DNA of 64,000 nt from Halorubrum sp. F4 (GTDB lineage Archaea; Halobacteriota; Halobacteria; Halobacteriales; Haloferacaceae), in assembly GCF_027257195.1 (NCBI RefSeq), contig NZ_JAPDFS010000002.1, positions 208,344 to 272,343 of the forward strand, read 5' to 3'. A program made the translations under genes and the position numbers. Below, piece after piece: positions 17,172-26,943 of the stretch. A model generated the notes under the pieces. It did not search any database. It was not told where the DNA came from and was given only the letters and a program-made list of their open reading frames with translations. How positions within the stretch are numbered: the stretch's first letter is position 1; each line of letters opens with the position of its first letter.

Positions 17172-17253
17172 ATCCACCCTCCGGCAGGACCGTTCAAAAC
17201 GGTTGTCGTTCGCGTCCGGTGTGACTCCTCGTTCCGGGAGGGTTCGTCGCGTC

Positions 17254-17604
17254 TCACTCCGTCGCGGCCGTCATCGACCAGACCGCGACGAGACCGAGGA
17301 GGACCGCCGGGACGAGCGGGAGCACGAGGTACGTCGCGAAGAACGTGAACCCGAACGCCCCGGCGGCGTACGGGTACGCGTAGATGATACCGGGGATGAC
17401 GAGGACGCAGGTGAACAACACGGCCGTCAGCGCCCATCCCTTTCGGCCGAAGCCGTCGGCGGTCGGCTCCGTGGTTTCGACGGTGGAGGCTCCTCCTTTC
17501 GAGCCGAGTTCCGCGGGTCCGGCATCGCCGTCGTCCGGGCTGTGGACGTACCCCCCCTCGTCGCCGGTCGAGGAACGGTCCGCCGCGTCGGTCTCAGAAC
17601 TCAC
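17254..17604 (-). CDS. Small membrane protein, uncharacterised
   Basis: 116 aa. The first half is acidic and disordered, the second half has two hydrophobic helices (about 57-79 and 84-109; the first contains LFTCVLVIPGIIYAYPYAAG). Nothing identifies a function. Its start overlaps the end of the upstream MDR gene by 11 bp, so the two are translationally linked and it may accompany that enzyme. Confidence 0.7.
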   Translation of the reverse strand: MSSETDAADRSSTGDEGGYVHSPDDGDAGPAELGSKGGASTVETTEPTADGFGRKGWALTAVLFTCVLVIPGIIYAYPYAAGAFGFTFFATYLVLPLVPAVLLGLVAVWSMTAATE

Positions 17605-18646
17605 TGTCCGGTTTCAGGACCACTTTGCCAAAGCCCTCACGGTTCCCGATCATCTCGTGTGCGCGCGCGGCCTCGCTCATCGGGAGCGTCTCGCGGATCC
17701 GCGGCTCGAAGGTGCCGTCCCAGACGAGTTCGAGGACGTCGTCGACCTCTCCCGGCGTCGCCATCGTCGACCCGAGAACGGAGAGCTGGTTCCAGAAGAT
17801 CCGGTTGAGCCCCGCGTCCGGGTTCGGACCGGTCGTCGCCCCGCAGGTGACGAGCCGTCCGCCCTTCGCCATCGACTTCAGCGAATCCGGGTACGTCGCC
17901 TCGCCGACGTGGTCGACGACGACGTCGACCCCGCGTTTCCCGGTCAGTTCGGCGATCTCGTTCGCGAAGTCGGTCGCCTCGTAGTCGATGACGTGATCCG
18001 CGCCGCACGCCTCGGCGTGCGAGAGCTTCTCCTCCGTGGAGGCGGTCGCGAACACCTCACAGCCCGCGTGGTCGGCGATCTGGACCGCGGCGTGGCCGAC
18101 CCCGCCCGACGCGCCGAGCACGAGCACGCTCTCGCCGGCCTCGACGTCCGCGCGCGTGTGGAGCATGCGCCACGCGGTCTGGAAGACGAGCGAGGCGGAC
18201 CCGGCCACCTCCCAGTCGACGTCGTCCGGAACGGGAACGAGATTCTCGGCGGGCACCGCGGCCCGTTCGGCGTGGACGCCGCGGACGTGCTCGCCGATGA
18301 TGTGGAAGGAGACGCAGAGCGACTCCTCGCCGCTTCGGCAGAACTCGCACTCCCCGCAGGCGACCCCCGCGCTCACCGCGACGTGGTCGCCGGGCTCGAA
18401 CCGCGTCACGCCCTCGCCGACCGCCTCGACGACGCCCGCGGCGTCGCTGCCGGGGATATGCGGCATCTCCAGATCGACCCCTGGAAGCCCACGGCGGGTC
18501 CAGATATCGAGGTGATTCAACGCGCCGGCCCTGACGTCGACGAGCACCTCCCCGCGTGCCGGTTCGGGGTCGGGAAACTCGTCGTACTCGATCACGTCAC
18601 GGTCGCCGTGGGCGTCGAACTGGACGGCCTTCATGGAGTCATCCAT
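17594..18646 (-). CDS. Zinc-binding alcohol dehydrogenase/quinone reductase family (MDR) oxidoreductase
   Basis: 350 aa. The Rossmann motif is GASGGVGHAA (about 173-182). The structural-zinc loop has C97, C100, C103 and C111 (GVACGECEFCRSGEESLC). The position normally holding the catalytic-zinc Cys reads L-N-H (42-45), so the catalytic zinc may be missing, as in quinone-oxidoreductase-like members. NAD(P)H-dependent reduction of a cytoplasmic carbonyl or enone is likely. An alternative start four codons in (MKAVQFDAHG) is equally plausible. Confidence 0.87.
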   Translation of the reverse strand: MDDSMKAVQFDAHGDRDVIEYDEFPDPEPARGEVLVDVRAGALNHLDIWTRRGLPGVDLEMPHIPGSDAAGVVEAVGEGVTRFEPGDHVAVSAGVACGECEFCRSGEESLCVSFHIIGEHVRGVHAERAAVPAENLVPVPDDVDWEVAGSASLVFQTAWRMLHTRADVEAGESVLVLGASGGVGHAAVQIADHAGCEVFATASTEEKLSHAEACGADHVIDYEATDFANEIAELTGKRGVDVVVDHVGEATYPDSLKSMAKGGRLVTCGATTGPNPDAGLNRIFWNQLSVLGSTMATPGEVDDVLELVWDGTFEPRIRETLPMSEAARAHEMIGNREGFGKVVLKPDSEF

Positions 18647-18863
18647 CGCGGGAGTGCACTAAACAGTACGCCACACGGCGTCGTCGCCGGCGGTCCTCGG
18701 CGGCAGTCCTCGGCGGCGGTTCTCGACGACGGTATCCCCGTGGGAACGGGGACCACTCGGCCGGTCCTTTCGTGATGTTTAAGTACCGAAGCGGAGTTGA
18801 TCCGGATGCACGAACTGCAGGGGTGTCGGTCCCCGAGTCCGAGAGGGCGACGATACGACGCGA
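18647..18863. other. Leader region of the ribosomal/RNAP operon with short GC-rich repeats
   Basis: About 215 bp. A 13-bp repeat of the CGGCGGxxxTxCT form occurs two or three times at 18686-18723. A TATA-like TTTAAGTA at 18779-18786 could start a transcript through tRNA-Ser into the uS13 operon. Confidence 0.45.
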
Positions 18864-18949
18864 GTTGCGGTAGCCAAGCCTGGCCCAAGGCGCAGGGTTG
18901 CTAACTCTGTGGCGTCACTGCCTCCGGGGTTCGAATCCCCGCCGCAACG
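18864..18949 (+). tRNA. tRNA-Ser (anticodon GCT)
   Basis: Acceptor GTTGCGG/CCGCAAC with G discriminator; anticodon stem CAGGG/CTCTG encloses TTGCTAA with anticodon GCT; a long variable arm marks it as class II; T arm CGGGG-TTCGAAT-CCCCG. It lies 57 bp before uS13 and is probably cotranscribed with it. Confidence 0.94.
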
Positions 18950-19006
18950 CTCGAAACGACCGAGCACCGCCGGGATCGCGCCGGTAGGGCTCACTGCGAT
19001 CAACAC

Positions 19007-19528
19007 ATGAGCACGGAAGAATCACAGGACGACTCGCCGGAGGAGGAGGAAGACCTCCAGTACTTCGTTCGGATCGGGGGAGCGGACCTCGACGGGACGA
19101 AGACGGTCGAGCGAAGCCTATCTGAACTCAACGGCATCGGCACGCGCATGGCGCGGCTGGTCGCCGAGAAGGCCGGCGTGGACCGAACGTCCACGTTCGG
19201 GCTTCTCGACGAGGAGGATATCGAGGCGGTGGTCGACGTCGCCGAGAACCTCGAGGACCACGTCCCGTCATGGATGACCAACCGACAGAACGACTTCTTC
19301 ACCGGGGAGACGACCCACCTCGTCGGCACCGACGTCAACGAGAAACGTCGTCACGACATCAACCTGATGAAGCAGATCGAATCGTACAAGGGCGTCCGTC
19401 ACAAGCGCGGCCAGAAGGTCCGCGGCCAGCGGACGAAGTCCACGGGCCGGACCGAGGGGACCATCGGCGTCAACGTCGAGGAGATCCGCGAGGAGATGGC
19501 CGAAGAGGAAGCGGGTGACGACGAATGA
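19007..19528 (+). CDS. rps13: 30S ribosomal protein uS13
   Basis: 173 aa, full archaeal length with an acidic N-terminal start. [19 protein letters not shown] is the conserved helix-hairpin-helix; the basic tail [19 protein letters not shown] contacts tRNA and rRNA in the subunit head. Its stop overlaps the uS4 start (ATGA), consistent with coupled translation. Confidence 0.97.
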   Translation: MSTEESQDDSPEEEEDLQYFVRIGGADLDGTKTVERSLSELNGIGTRMARLVAEKAGVDRTSTFGLLDEEDIEAVVDVAENLEDHVPSWMTNRQNDFFTGETTHLVGTDVNEKRRHDINLMKQIESYKGVRHKRGQKVRGQRTKSTGRTEGTIGVNVEEIREEMAEEEAGDDE

Positions 19529-20052
19529 GCACCGGAAAGAACACCAAGGGCTACGAGACGCCGAACCACCCGTACCAGGGCGAGCGGATCGCCGAGGAGT
19601 CCGACCTCCTCTCGCGGTACGGCCTGAAGAACAAGGAGGAGCTCTGGCGAGCGCAGTCGGAACTGCGCCGCATGCGCCGGGAGGCACGACGTCTCCTCGG
19701 CGAGGCCCAGGGTGACGTCGAGGTCGCCGGAGAGGCCGGCTCGGAGTTCGTCGCACGACTGCGCCGCATCGGCGTGCTCGGCGACAACGACGACATCTCG
19801 ACGGTCCTGTCGCTCGACGTGACGGACCTCCTCGAGCGCCGCCTCCAGACGGTGGCGTACCGACAGGGGTTCGCCTCCTCGACGCAGCAGGCCCGCCAGT
19901 TCATCGTTCACGGACACGTCACCGTCGACGGCGCGCGCGTGACGCGCCCCTCGGTGAAGGTCGACGTGAGCGACGAGGGCGCCATCGCCTTCGACGAGAA
20001 CAGCCCGCTCGCGGACGATCTCCACCCCGAGCGCGCGGAGTCACAGGAGTAA
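19525..20052 (+). CDS. rps4: 30S ribosomal protein uS4
   Basis: 175 aa. Archaeal uS4 with the S4 RNA-binding domain around [20 protein letters not shown] and [14 protein letters not shown] primary 16S-binding assembly protein. Overlaps uS13 by 4 bp, and uS11 follows after 6 bp. Confidence 0.97.
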   Translation: MSTGKNTKGYETPNHPYQGERIAEESDLLSRYGLKNKEELWRAQSELRRMRREARRLLGEAQGDVEVAGEAGSEFVARLRRIGVLGDNDDISTVLSLDVTDLLERRLQTVAYRQGFASSTQQARQFIVHGHVTVDGARVTRPSVKVDVSDEGAIAFDENSPLADDLHPERAESQE

Positions 20053-20058
20053 CCAATC

Positions 20059-20448
20059 ATGAGTGGATCCGAGGACGGAAAGTGGGGAATCGCCCACGTG
20101 TACGCGTCGTTCAACAACACCCTCATCACGGTCACCGACGAGACGGGCGCCGAGACGATCGCCAAGTCGTCCGGCGGCACCGTGGTGAAGCAGAACCGAG
20201 ACGAGGCGTCGCCGTACGCCGCCATGCAGATGGCCGAGGTCGTCGCGGAGCGGGTCAAGGAGGCCGGCTTGGAGGGCGTCCACGTCCGCGTTCGCGGTCC
20301 CGGCGGCAACCTCAACAAGTCGACCGGCCCCGGCGCGCAGGCGACGATCCGTGCGCTGTCGCGTGCGGGCGTCGAGATCGGGCGCATCGAGGACGTCACG
20401 CCCATCCCGCACGACGGGACGAAGGCGCCGAAGAACAAACGAGTCTGA
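20059..20448 (+). CDS. rps11: 30S ribosomal protein uS11
   Basis: 129 aa. [20 protein letters not shown], the [11 protein letters not shown] helix and [12 protein letters not shown] motifs identify uS11, which forms part of the platform near the mRNA exit. The C-terminus ends in a basic KAPKNKRV tail. One base separates its stop from the RpoD start. Confidence 0.97.
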   Translation: MSGSEDGKWGIAHVYASFNNTLITVTDETGAETIAKSSGGTVVKQNRDEASPYAAMQMAEVVAERVKEAGLEGVHVRVRGPGGNLNKSTGPGAQATIRALSRAGVEIGRIEDVTPIPHDGTKAPKNKRV

Positions 20449-20449
20449 C

Positions 20450-21202
20450 ATGACGGAAGCCGACTTCGACGTGGAGTACGTCGAACGGGACGATCGCAGC
20501 GCGCGGGTGCTGATCCGCGGGCTCACGCCGGCGTTCGCCAACGGCATTCGCCGCGCGATGATCGCCGACGTCCCGACGTTCTCGATCGACACGGTGCGGT
20601 TCGTCGAGAACTCCTCCGTGATGTTCGACGAGATGATCGGGCTGCGATTAGGGCTCGTTCCGCTAACGACGCCGCTCGACGAGTTCGAGATCGGCGACAC
20701 CGTCACGCTCGCGCTCGACGTCGAGGGGCCGGCGACCGCCTACTCCGGGGACATCGAGTCCGCGGAGCCGATGGTCGAGCCCGCCGACGAGAACGTGCCC
20801 ATCGTCGAACTGAAGGAGGGACAGCGGCTGGAGTTCGAGGCCGACGCGGTCCTCGAGGCCGGCAAGGAGCACGCCAAACACCAGGGCGGCGTCTCCGTCG
20901 GCTACAGACACCTCCAGCGCGTCTCGGTCGAGGGCGACCGTGGCGAGTTCGACGACGAGGAGCCGCGCATCCTCCGTGGCGTCATCGAGACGCCCGAGGG
21001 AGAGGTCGTCGCCACCGACGAGTTCGGCAACGACCTCTCGGAGCGGTATCCCGGAAAGGAAGTGCGCGTCGAGGACGTCCCCGGCGCGTTCGTCTTCCAC
21101 ATCGAGACGGACGGCTCGTTCACGGTCGAGGAACTGCTGCTCCGCGCGATCGACTCCATCGAGGAGCGCGCGGACGAACTTCGAACGAAGGTCGCGGTAT
21201 AA
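20450..21202 (+). CDS. rpoD: DNA-directed RNA polymerase subunit D
   Basis: 250 aa, the alpha/Rpb3 homologue that starts polymerase assembly with Rpo[21 protein letters not shown] and the [18 protein letters not shown] motif are diagnostic; [17 protein letters not shown] forms the dimerisation helix. It contains no cysteine at all, so the Fe-S cluster found in some archaeal RpoD proteins must be absent. The start at 20450 is one base after uS11; an upstream in-frame extension lies inside rps11 and is rejected. Confidence 0.96.
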   Translation: MTEADFDVEYVERDDRSARVLIRGLTPAFANGIRRAMIADVPTFSIDTVRFVENSSVMFDEMIGLRLGLVPLTTPLDEFEIGDTVTLALDVEGPATAYSGDIESAEPMVEPADENVPIVELKEGQRLEFEADAVLEAGKEHAKHQGGVSVGYRHLQRVSVEGDRGEFDDEEPRILRGVIETPEGEVVATDEFGNDLSERYPGKEVRVEDVPGAFVFHIETDGSFTVEELLLRAIDSIEERADELRTKVAV

Positions 21203-21374
21203 GGAATGTCGACTCCCGGAACCACACACACGGCGCTCGCCCCGTTCGCGAGCGTCGGCGTCGCCCCGAACGGCGCCGCCGTCACGGACGACGGGACGAT
21301 CCCGCACGGCGGGACGCCCCCGAACGGCGGGACCGAAAGTGGTTTGAAGGGAGCCGGATTACCCAGGAGTGCAC

Positions 21375-21459
21375 GCAGGGATAGCCAAGTCAGGCCAACG
21401 GCGCAGCGTTCAGGGCGCTGTCCTGTAGAGGTCCGCAGGTTCAAATCCTGCTCCCTGCA
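21375..21459 (+). tRNA. tRNA-Leu (anticodon CAG)
   Basis: Acceptor GCAGGGA/TCCCTGC with A discriminator; anticodon stem CAGCG/CGCTG encloses TTCAGGG with anticodon CAG; long variable arm; T arm GCAGG-TTCAAAT-CCTGC. It is embedded between rpoD and rpl18e, so it is likely processed from the operon transcript, though a TATA-like TTTGAAG at 21343-21349 may provide its own promoter. Confidence 0.94.
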
Positions 21460-21497
21460 CTCCGCTTTTCAGGAACCCCCCACAGGGAGGGACAGCT

Positions 21498-21851
21498 ATG
21501 AGTAGCAAGACGAATCCGAACTTACAGAACCTCATCGCCGATCTGAAGTCGGTCTCGCGTGACTCCGGTGCCAACGTGTGGCAGGACGTCGCCGACCGAC
21601 TGGAGAAGCCACGGCGTACCCACGCCGAGGTCAATCTGGGTCGCATCGAACGGTACGCAAACGAAGACGAGACGGTCGTCGTTCCCGGCAAGGTGCTGGG
21701 CAGCGGCGTCCTAGAGAAGAACGTCACCGTCGCCGCCGTCGACTTCTCGGGCACCGCCCGCACGAAGATCGACCAGGCGGGCGAGGCGGTGTCGCTCGAC
21801 CGGTTCGTCGAACGGAACCCCGAGGGCGGCAACGTCCGGGTGATCCGATGA
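21498..21851 (+). CDS. rpl18e: 50S ribosomal protein eL18
   Basis: 117 aa. [40 protein letters not shown] and the final RVIR match archaeal eL18 (L18e). A GGGAGG ribosome-binding site precedes the ATG, appropriate for a gene following a processed tRNA. The stop overlaps the uL13 start by 4 bp. Confidence 0.96.
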   Translation: MSSKTNPNLQNLIADLKSVSRDSGANVWQDVADRLEKPRRTHAEVNLGRIERYANEDETVVVPGKVLGSGVLEKNVTVAAVDFSGTARTKIDQAGEAVSLDRFVERNPEGGNVRVIR

Positions 21852-22297
21852 GCCTCGCGAAGGTCGACGCGGACGTCGTCGTCGACGCTCAGGACTGCAT
21901 CCTGGGCCGGGTCTCCTCGAAGGTCGCACAGCGCGTCCTCGACGGGGAGACCGTCGCCGTGGTCAACGCGGAGCACGCGGTGATCACCGGCAACGAGGAG
22001 GCGACGATGGACACCTACCACACTCGCGCGAACCTCGGCTCGGACAGCGGGCCGTACTACCCCAAGCGGCCGGACCGCATCTTCAAGCGGGCCATCCGCG
22101 GGATGTTGCCGTACAAGAGCGAGGACGGCCGCGAGGCGCTCTCGAACGTCCGCGTCTACGTGGGCAACCCCTACGAGCGCGACGAGGACGCCGAGGCGGT
22201 CGTCCTCGAGGACACGTCGCTGGACCGACTCTCGAACATCAAGTTCACCACGCTCGGGGACGTCTCCGAGTCCCTGGGAGCTAACGTCACATGGTAA
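21848..22297 (+). CDS. rpl13: 50S ribosomal protein uL13
   Basis: 149 aa. [18 protein letters not shown] near the start and [18 protein letters not shown] in the middle are uL13 signatures. The ATG at 21848 overlaps the eL18 stop (ATGA). A much longer in-frame upstream extension lies inside rpl18e and is rejected. Confidence 0.96.
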   Translation: MSLAKVDADVVVDAQDCILGRVSSKVAQRVLDGETVAVVNAEHAVITGNEEATMDTYHTRANLGSDSGPYYPKRPDRIFKRAIRGMLPYKSEDGREALSNVRVYVGNPYERDEDAEAVVLEDTSLDRLSNIKFTTLGDVSESLGANVTW

Positions 22298-22689
22298 CTA
22301 ACACCTCGGGCAAGAAGAAGACGGCCGTCGCCCGCGCAACGGTGCGCGACGGCGAGGGTCGCGTTCGCATCAACTCCCAGCCGATCGAGCTGGTCGAACC
22401 ACAGCAGGCGCGCCTCAAGATGCTGGAGCCGTTCCGCATCGCCGACGAGGAGATCCGCGACGACGTCGACATCGACATCGACGTGACCGGCGGCGGGTTC
22501 AGCGGTCAGGCGGACGCGACGCGGACCGCCATCGCCCGCGGGCTCGTTCAGCACCTCGGCGACGCCGAGCTGCGCGACGCGTACATGAGCTTCGACCGCA
22601 CGCTGCTGGTCAACGACGTGCGCCAGTCCGAACCCAAGAAGTGGGGCGGACCCGGCGCGCGTGCCCGCTACCAGAAGTCCTACCGCTGA
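22291..22689 (+). CDS. rps9: 30S ribosomal protein uS9
   Basis: 132 aa. [20 protein letters not shown] at the start, [19 protein letters not shown], and the basic C-terminus [11 protein letters not shown] that reaches the P-site tRNA. Overlaps uL13 by 7 bp. Confidence 0.97.
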   Translation: MVTNTSGKKKTAVARATVRDGEGRVRINSQPIELVEPQQARLKMLEPFRIADEEIRDDVDIDIDVTGGGFSGQADATRTAIARGLVQHLGDAELRDAYMSFDRTLLVNDVRQSEPKKWGGPGARARYQKSYR

Positions 22690-22701
22690 GGTGATCCAGT
22701 C

Positions 22702-22896
22702 ATGATGATCCCCGTCCGGTGTTTCACGTGCGGCAACGTCGTGGGCGAACACTGGGAGGAGTTCAAGGAGCGCGCTCGTGAGGGAGACGAGGACCCCGGC
22801 GAGGTGCTCGACGACCTCGGCGTGAACCGACACTGCTGTCGGCGGATGCTGGTGAGCCACCGGGATCTCGTCGACGTCGTCTCGCCGTACCAGTAA
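22702..22896 (+). CDS. rpoN: DNA-directed RNA polymerase subunit N
   Basis: 64 aa zinc-binding Rpb10 homologue. The zinc site is C7-x2-C10 ([10 protein letters not shown]) with the paired C45-C46 (RHCCRRML). It helps hold RpoD-RpoL in the polymerase. Two adjacent ATGs exist; the first is used here. rpoK starts 2 bp after its stop. Confidence 0.97.
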   Translation: MMIPVRCFTCGNVVGEHWEEFKERAREGDEDPGEVLDDLGVNRHCCRRMLVSHRDLVDVVSPYQ

Positions 22897-22898
22897 CA

Positions 22899-23081
22899 AT
22901 GTCAACACAGAGATACAATCGGTACGAGAAGGCGCGGATCCTCGGGGCGCGCGCCCTGCAGGTGTCCTACGGGGCTCCCGTGCTGATCGAGACGGACCAG
23001 ACGGAGCCGATCCTCGTCGCCGCGGAGGAGTACGACGCGGGCGCGCTCCCCTTTACCGTCCGGAGGGAAGCCGACGCGTGA
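22899..23081 (+). CDS. rpoK: DNA-directed RNA polymerase subunit K
   Basis: 60 aa, omega/Rpb6 homologue. [20 protein letters not shown] is the conserved core helix that clamps the RpoA C-terminal region; the acidic tail found in eukaryotic Rpb6 is absent. The stop overlaps the enolase GTG start. Confidence 0.96.
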   Translation: MSTQRYNRYEKARILGARALQVSYGAPVLIETDQTEPILVAAEEYDAGALPFTVRREADA

Positions 23082-24280
23082 CCCGGATCACCAACGTCTC
23101 GTTGCGACGGATCCTCGACTCCCGGGGCAATCCGACGGTCGAGGCGGACGTGCTCACCGAGTCCGGCGGCTTCGGTCGCGCGGCGGCACCGAGCGGCGCG
23201 TCGACCGGGGAGTTCGAGGCGATCGAACTCCCCGCCGAGGAGTCGATCGCGAAGGCGAGGGAGCGCGCGGTTCCCCGTCTCGAGGGGCTGTTCGCCGGGG
23301 ACCAGCGATCCGTCGACGCCGCGTTGCGGGCGGCGGACGGCACCGACGACTTCTCGGCCATCGGCGCGAACAGCGCGGTCGCCATCTCGATGGCGGCGGC
23401 CAAGGCCGGCGCGGACGTGCTCGGCGCGCCGCTGTACCAGCACCTCGGCGGCGCGTTCCGCGGCGGGAACTTCCCCGTCCCGCTCGGCAACGTCGTCGGC
23501 GGCGGGGAACACGCCAAGGAGGCGACGCACATCCAGGAGTTCCTCGCCGCCCCGGTCGGCGCGCCGAGCGTCTCGGAGGCCGTCTTCGCGAACGCCGCGG
23601 TCCACGCGGCGGTCGCGGACGTGCTCGACGAGCGCGGCGTCCCGGCGGCGAAGGGCGACGAGGGCGCATGGGCCCCGCCGATATCGGACGCGGAGGCGTT
23701 CGAGGTCGTCGAGGAGGCGGTCGACCGCGTCGAGGAGGACGTGGGCTTCGAGATCCGCTTCGGGCTCGACGTGGCGGCCGCGGAGCTGTACGATGACGAC
23801 GCGGACGCATACGTCTACGGCGACGAGACGCGCTCGACCGACGAGCAGATCGAGTACGTCGCCGGACTCGTCGAGGAGTACGACCTCGCGTACGTCGAGG
23901 ACCCGCTCGACGAGAACGACTACGAGGCGTTCGCGGAGCTGACGGACCGGGTCGGCGACCGGACGCTGATCTGCGGCGACGACCTGTTCGTCACCAACGT
24001 CGAGCGGCTCCGGGACGGGATCGACGCGGGCGCGGCCAACAGCATCCTGATCAAGCCGAACCAGATCGGGACGCTCTCGGACGCGTTCGACGCGGTCGAG
24101 CTCGCGACCCGAAACGGCATGGAGAGCGTCATCTCCCACCGCTCGGGCGAGACCGAGGACACGACCATCGCACACCTCGCCGTGGCGACCGATGCCGCCT
24201 ACATCAAGACGGGCACGGTCGGCGGCGAGCGAACCGCCAAGCTGAACGAACTGGTCCGCATCGCGGACGACGCGGTATGA
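23078..24280 (+). CDS. eno: Enolase (phosphopyruvate hydratase)
   Basis: 400 aa, normal archaeal length. Converts 2-phosphoglycerate to phosphoenolpyruvate. Visible: [26 protein letters not shown], the Mg2+ ligands in [21 protein letters not shown] and CGDDLFVTN, the catalytic Lys in [11 protein letters not shown] and [10 protein letters not shown]. It begins with GTG inside the rpoK stop, so this glycolytic gene is translationally coupled to the polymerase genes. Confidence 0.97.
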   Translation: MTRITNVSLRRILDSRGNPTVEADVLTESGGFGRAAAPSGASTGEFEAIELPAEESIAKARERAVPRLEGLFAGDQRSVDAALRAADGTDDFSAIGANSAVAISMAAAKAGADVLGAPLYQHLGGAFRGGNFPVPLGNVVGGGEHAKEATHIQEFLAAPVGAPSVSEAVFANAAVHAAVADVLDERGVPAAKGDEGAWAPPISDAEAFEVVEEAVDRVEEDVGFEIRFGLDVAAAELYDDDADAYVYGDETRSTDEQIEYVAGLVEEYDLAYVEDPLDENDYEAFAELTDRVGDRTLICGDDLFVTNVERLRDGIDAGAANSILIKPNQIGTLSDAFDAVELATRNGMESVISHRSGETEDTTIAHLAVATDAAYIKTGTVGGERTAKLNELVRIADDAV

Positions 24281-24296
24281 CGGACCCATACGACGC

Positions 24297-25145
24297 ATGA
24301 GTGAAGACAACGACGCGGTCGAACTCGACGAGGACGCCGAGACCGAGGCGGTCGACGCGGACGTCGAGGAGGAGGCCGACACGACCGAGGAATCGACCGC
24401 CGACGCGGGTGCCGAGGAGGCCTCCGCCGACGCCGATACAGAGACCGAAACCGCGGACGACGCGGTCGAGACGGACGCCGCGGCCGACCCGGATCCCGAC
24501 GCCGACGAGGCCGAGGAGGAGGAGGACGCCTCGCCGTTCGACGACGACGTGATGCCCGACGACGACGTCGACCTGCTCATCCCCGTCGAGGACTACCTCT
24601 CCGCCGGCGTCCACATCGGGACCCAACAGAAGACCGCGGACATGGAGCGGTTCATCCACCGCGTCCGCGACGACGGGCTCTACGTGCTCGACGTGAGCGA
24701 GACGGACGGTCGGATCCGCACGGCGGCCGACTTCCTCGCGAACTACGACCCCGAGCAGATCCTCGTCACGTCCTCGCGCCAGTACGGCCGGTTCCCGGCC
24801 AAGAAGTTCGCCGACGCGGTCGGCGCGCGCGCGCGGACCGGCCGGTTCATCCCCGGAACGCTCACGAACCCCGACTACGCCGGCTACATCGAGCCGGACG
24901 TGGTCGTGGTGACGGACCCGATCGGCGACGCCCAGGCCGTCAAGGAGGCGATCACGGTCGGCATCCCCGTGATCGCGATGTGTGACTCGAACAACCAGCT
25001 GTCGAACGTCGACCTCGTCATCCCGACGAACAACAAGGGTCGACGCGCGCTGTCGGTCGTCTACTGGCTACTCGCCAACGAGACGCTCGACCGCCGCGGC
25101 GCGGACACCGTCTTCGCCCTCGAGGACTTCGAGGACGAACTGTAG
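24297..25145 (+). CDS. rps2: 30S ribosomal protein uS2 with long acidic N-terminal extension
   Basis: 282 aa. The ribosomal core (from about residue 95) has [37 protein letters not shown]-like RNA contacts and [20 protein letters not shown]. The first 85-90 residues are almost entirely D, E, A and T, a low-complexity acidic tail that is not part of the family fold; such tails occur in haloarchaeal uS2. It ends the operon. Confidence 0.96.
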   Translation: MSEDNDAVELDEDAETEAVDADVEEEADTTEESTADAGAEEASADADTETETADDAVETDAAADPDPDADEAEEEEDASPFDDDVMPDDDVDLLIPVEDYLSAGVHIGTQQKTADMERFIHRVRDDGLYVLDVSETDGRIRTAADFLANYDPEQILVTSSRQYGRFPAKKFADAVGARARTGRFIPGTLTNPDYAGYIEPDVVVVTDPIGDAQAVKEAITVGIPVIAMCDSNNQLSNVDLVIPTNNKGRRALSVVYWLLANETLDRRGADTVFALEDFEDEL

Positions 25146-25164
25146 CCGGCCGACGTTCGAGTTC

Positions 25165-25182
25165 GACTCGCCTTTTTCACCG
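25165..25182 (+). terminator. T-rich terminator of the ribosomal/RNAP operon
   Basis: A GC-rich stretch followed by a run of five T (25173-25177) 28 bp after the uS2 stop suits archaeal intrinsic termination. Confidence 0.5.
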
Positions 25183-25216
25183 CCACTCGATCCTCGCCGA
25201 GCGACGGCTCTGTCGT

Positions 25217-25810
25217 TCACTCCTCGACGGGATCGGTTCCGGCGGGATCTGCTCCGGCGGGACCGGCCGCGGCGTCCGGCACGTCGTGGGTCCATCGCGA
25301 CTCGATCTCCCGGTTGGCCATCACGATCCGGTCGCCGTCGTCGGTGTCGATCCGGGTCTTCCGGAGTTCGATCGCCGCGACCGTTCCGGTCACGCCCTTC
25401 GCCTCGACGCGGTAGCCGACGTTGAAGTCGGGGTCGCGGAGGAGGTAGACGCCCGCGACGGTGTCCTCGATCATCTCCGAGAGCGCGTAGGAGATGCCGA
25501 GCGCGATGAAGCCGATCGCGGTGCCGAGGCTGGCCGCGATCTCGCCCATGCCGACGACCTTCAGAAAGGTGAGCGCGACGCCGAACCAGAGGAAGACGGC
25601 CAGGATCGTGACGAGGAGATCGCCGACCAGTTCGCGGTCGCCGACGTACACCCGTTCAACCGACGACCGGACGACCGCGAGGGCGACCCTGATCGTCACG
25701 TACGCCAGCGCGAGGAAGACGATCCCCGAGAGGATCCGGGGGATCGCGGCGACCATACCGTCGACGAAGTCGGCGAGCGATCCGGCGATCAGCGATCCGA
25801 TCGGCGTCAT
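25217..25810 (-). CDS. Small mechanosensitive ion channel (MscS family)
   Basis: 197 aa. Three hydrophobic segments (about 5-45, 60-85 and 92-115) are followed by the MscS beta domain, with GYRVEAKGVTGTVAAIELR and DDGDRIVMANREI, the usual sequence after the pore helix. It should open on membrane stretch during hypo-osmotic shock. The start at 25810 is preferred to a 28-residue upstream extension with no family character. It is inserted on the opposite strand between rps2 and the mevalonate-kinase gene. Confidence 0.85.
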   Translation of the reverse strand: MTPIGSLIAGSLADFVDGMVAAIPRILSGIVFLALAYVTIRVALAVVRSSVERVYVGDRELVGDLLVTILAVFLWFGVALTFLKVVGMGEIAASLGTAIGFIALGISYALSEMIEDTVAGVYLLRDPDFNVGYRVEAKGVTGTVAAIELRKTRIDTDDGDRIVMANREIESRWTHDVPDAAAGPAGADPAGTDPVEE

Positions 25811-25926
25811 GGCGGCACGACGGCGGCCGGGCGTGAAAAGGTACGGGCCGGACCGGCCCCGACGTTGGACGACGAGGCGACCCGCCAAGCGCAACGCCTG
25901 TAAGCCCTCGGGGTGAGTGGGAGGAC

Positions 25927-26943
25927 ATGACCGTCTGTGAAGCGCCGGGGAAGGTCTACCTCTTCGGCGAACACGCCGTCGTCTACGGCGAACCCGCGGT
26001 ACCGGCGGCGATAGAGCGCCGGGCGCGGGTGACCGCCGAACCCCGCGAGGACGACCACGTCCGGGTCACCGCCGAGGACCTCTCGCTCGACGGGTTCACC
26101 GTCGAGTACGCCGGCGGCACGGGGGAACGTCCCGACATCGACGCGCCCGCGCCGCTCGTCGAGGCCGCGATGGGGTACGTCGACGCCGCGGTGCGGCAGG
26201 CCCGCTCGGCGGCCGACGCGCCCGACGCCGGCTTCGACATCACCGTCGAAAGCGAGATCCCGCTCGGCGCCGGGCTCGGATCCTCGGCCGCCGTCGTCGT
26301 CGCGGGGATCGACGCGGCGACGCGCGCGCTCGGCGAGCCGCTCGACCGACGGGAGTTGGCCGACCGGGCCTACCGTGCCGAGTTCGAGGTCCAGGACGGG
26401 CAGGCCTCCCGGGCGGACACGTTCTGCTCGACGATGGGGGGAGCCGTCCGCGTCGAGGGCGACGACTGCGAGCCGATCGACGCGCCGAACCTCCCGTTCG
26501 TGATCGGGTTCGACGGCGGCGCGGGCGACACCGGCGAGCTCGTCGCCGGGGTCCGCGAGCTCCGCGAGCAACACCGGTTCGCGGCCGACACCGTCCGGTC
26601 GATCGGCGACGTCGTGCGCGCCGGCGAGGAGCTGTTGGCGGACGCCGTCCCCGAGGCCGACCCGTCCCGGGAGCTGCTCGAGGAACTGGGCGACCTGATG
26701 GACTTCAACCACGGCCTCCTGTCCGCGCTCGGCGTCTCCGCGCGCTCGCTCGACGCGATGGTCTGGGCGGCCCGCGACGCGGGCGCACACGGCGCGAAGC
26801 TCACCGGCGCGGGCGGCGGCGGCTGTATCGTCGCGCTCGACCCCGGCGAGGAGACGCCGACCGCGCTCTCGTTCACGCAGGGGTGTGAGGAGGCGTTCCG
26901 CGCGGAGCTGGCGACCGAAGGGGTCCGAGCGGTGGAGCCGTGA
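25927..26943 (+). CDS. mvk: Mevalonate kinase
   Basis: 338 aa GHMP kinase. APGKVYLFGEHAVVYG (6-21) and the ATP-binding PLGAGLGSSAAV (112-123) are diagnostic; the catalytic Asp lies in QASRADTFCSTMGG and motif 3 is KLTGAGGGGC. Converts mevalonate to 5-phosphomevalonate for isoprenoid lipid synthesis. Overlaps the next gene by 4 bp (GTGA). Confidence 0.96.
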   Translation: MTVCEAPGKVYLFGEHAVVYGEPAVPAAIERRARVTAEPREDDHVRVTAEDLSLDGFTVEYAGGTGERPDIDAPAPLVEAAMGYVDAAVRQARSAADAPDAGFDITVESEIPLGAGLGSSAAVVVAGIDAATRALGEPLDRRELADRAYRAEFEVQDGQASRADTFCSTMGGAVRVEGDDCEPIDAPNLPFVIGFDGGAGDTGELVAGVRELREQHRFAADTVRSIGDVVRAGEELLADAVPEADPSRELLEELGDLMDFNHGLLSALGVSARSLDAMVWAARDAGAHGAKLTGAGGGGCIVALDPGEETPTALSFTQGCEEAFRAELATEGVRAVEP

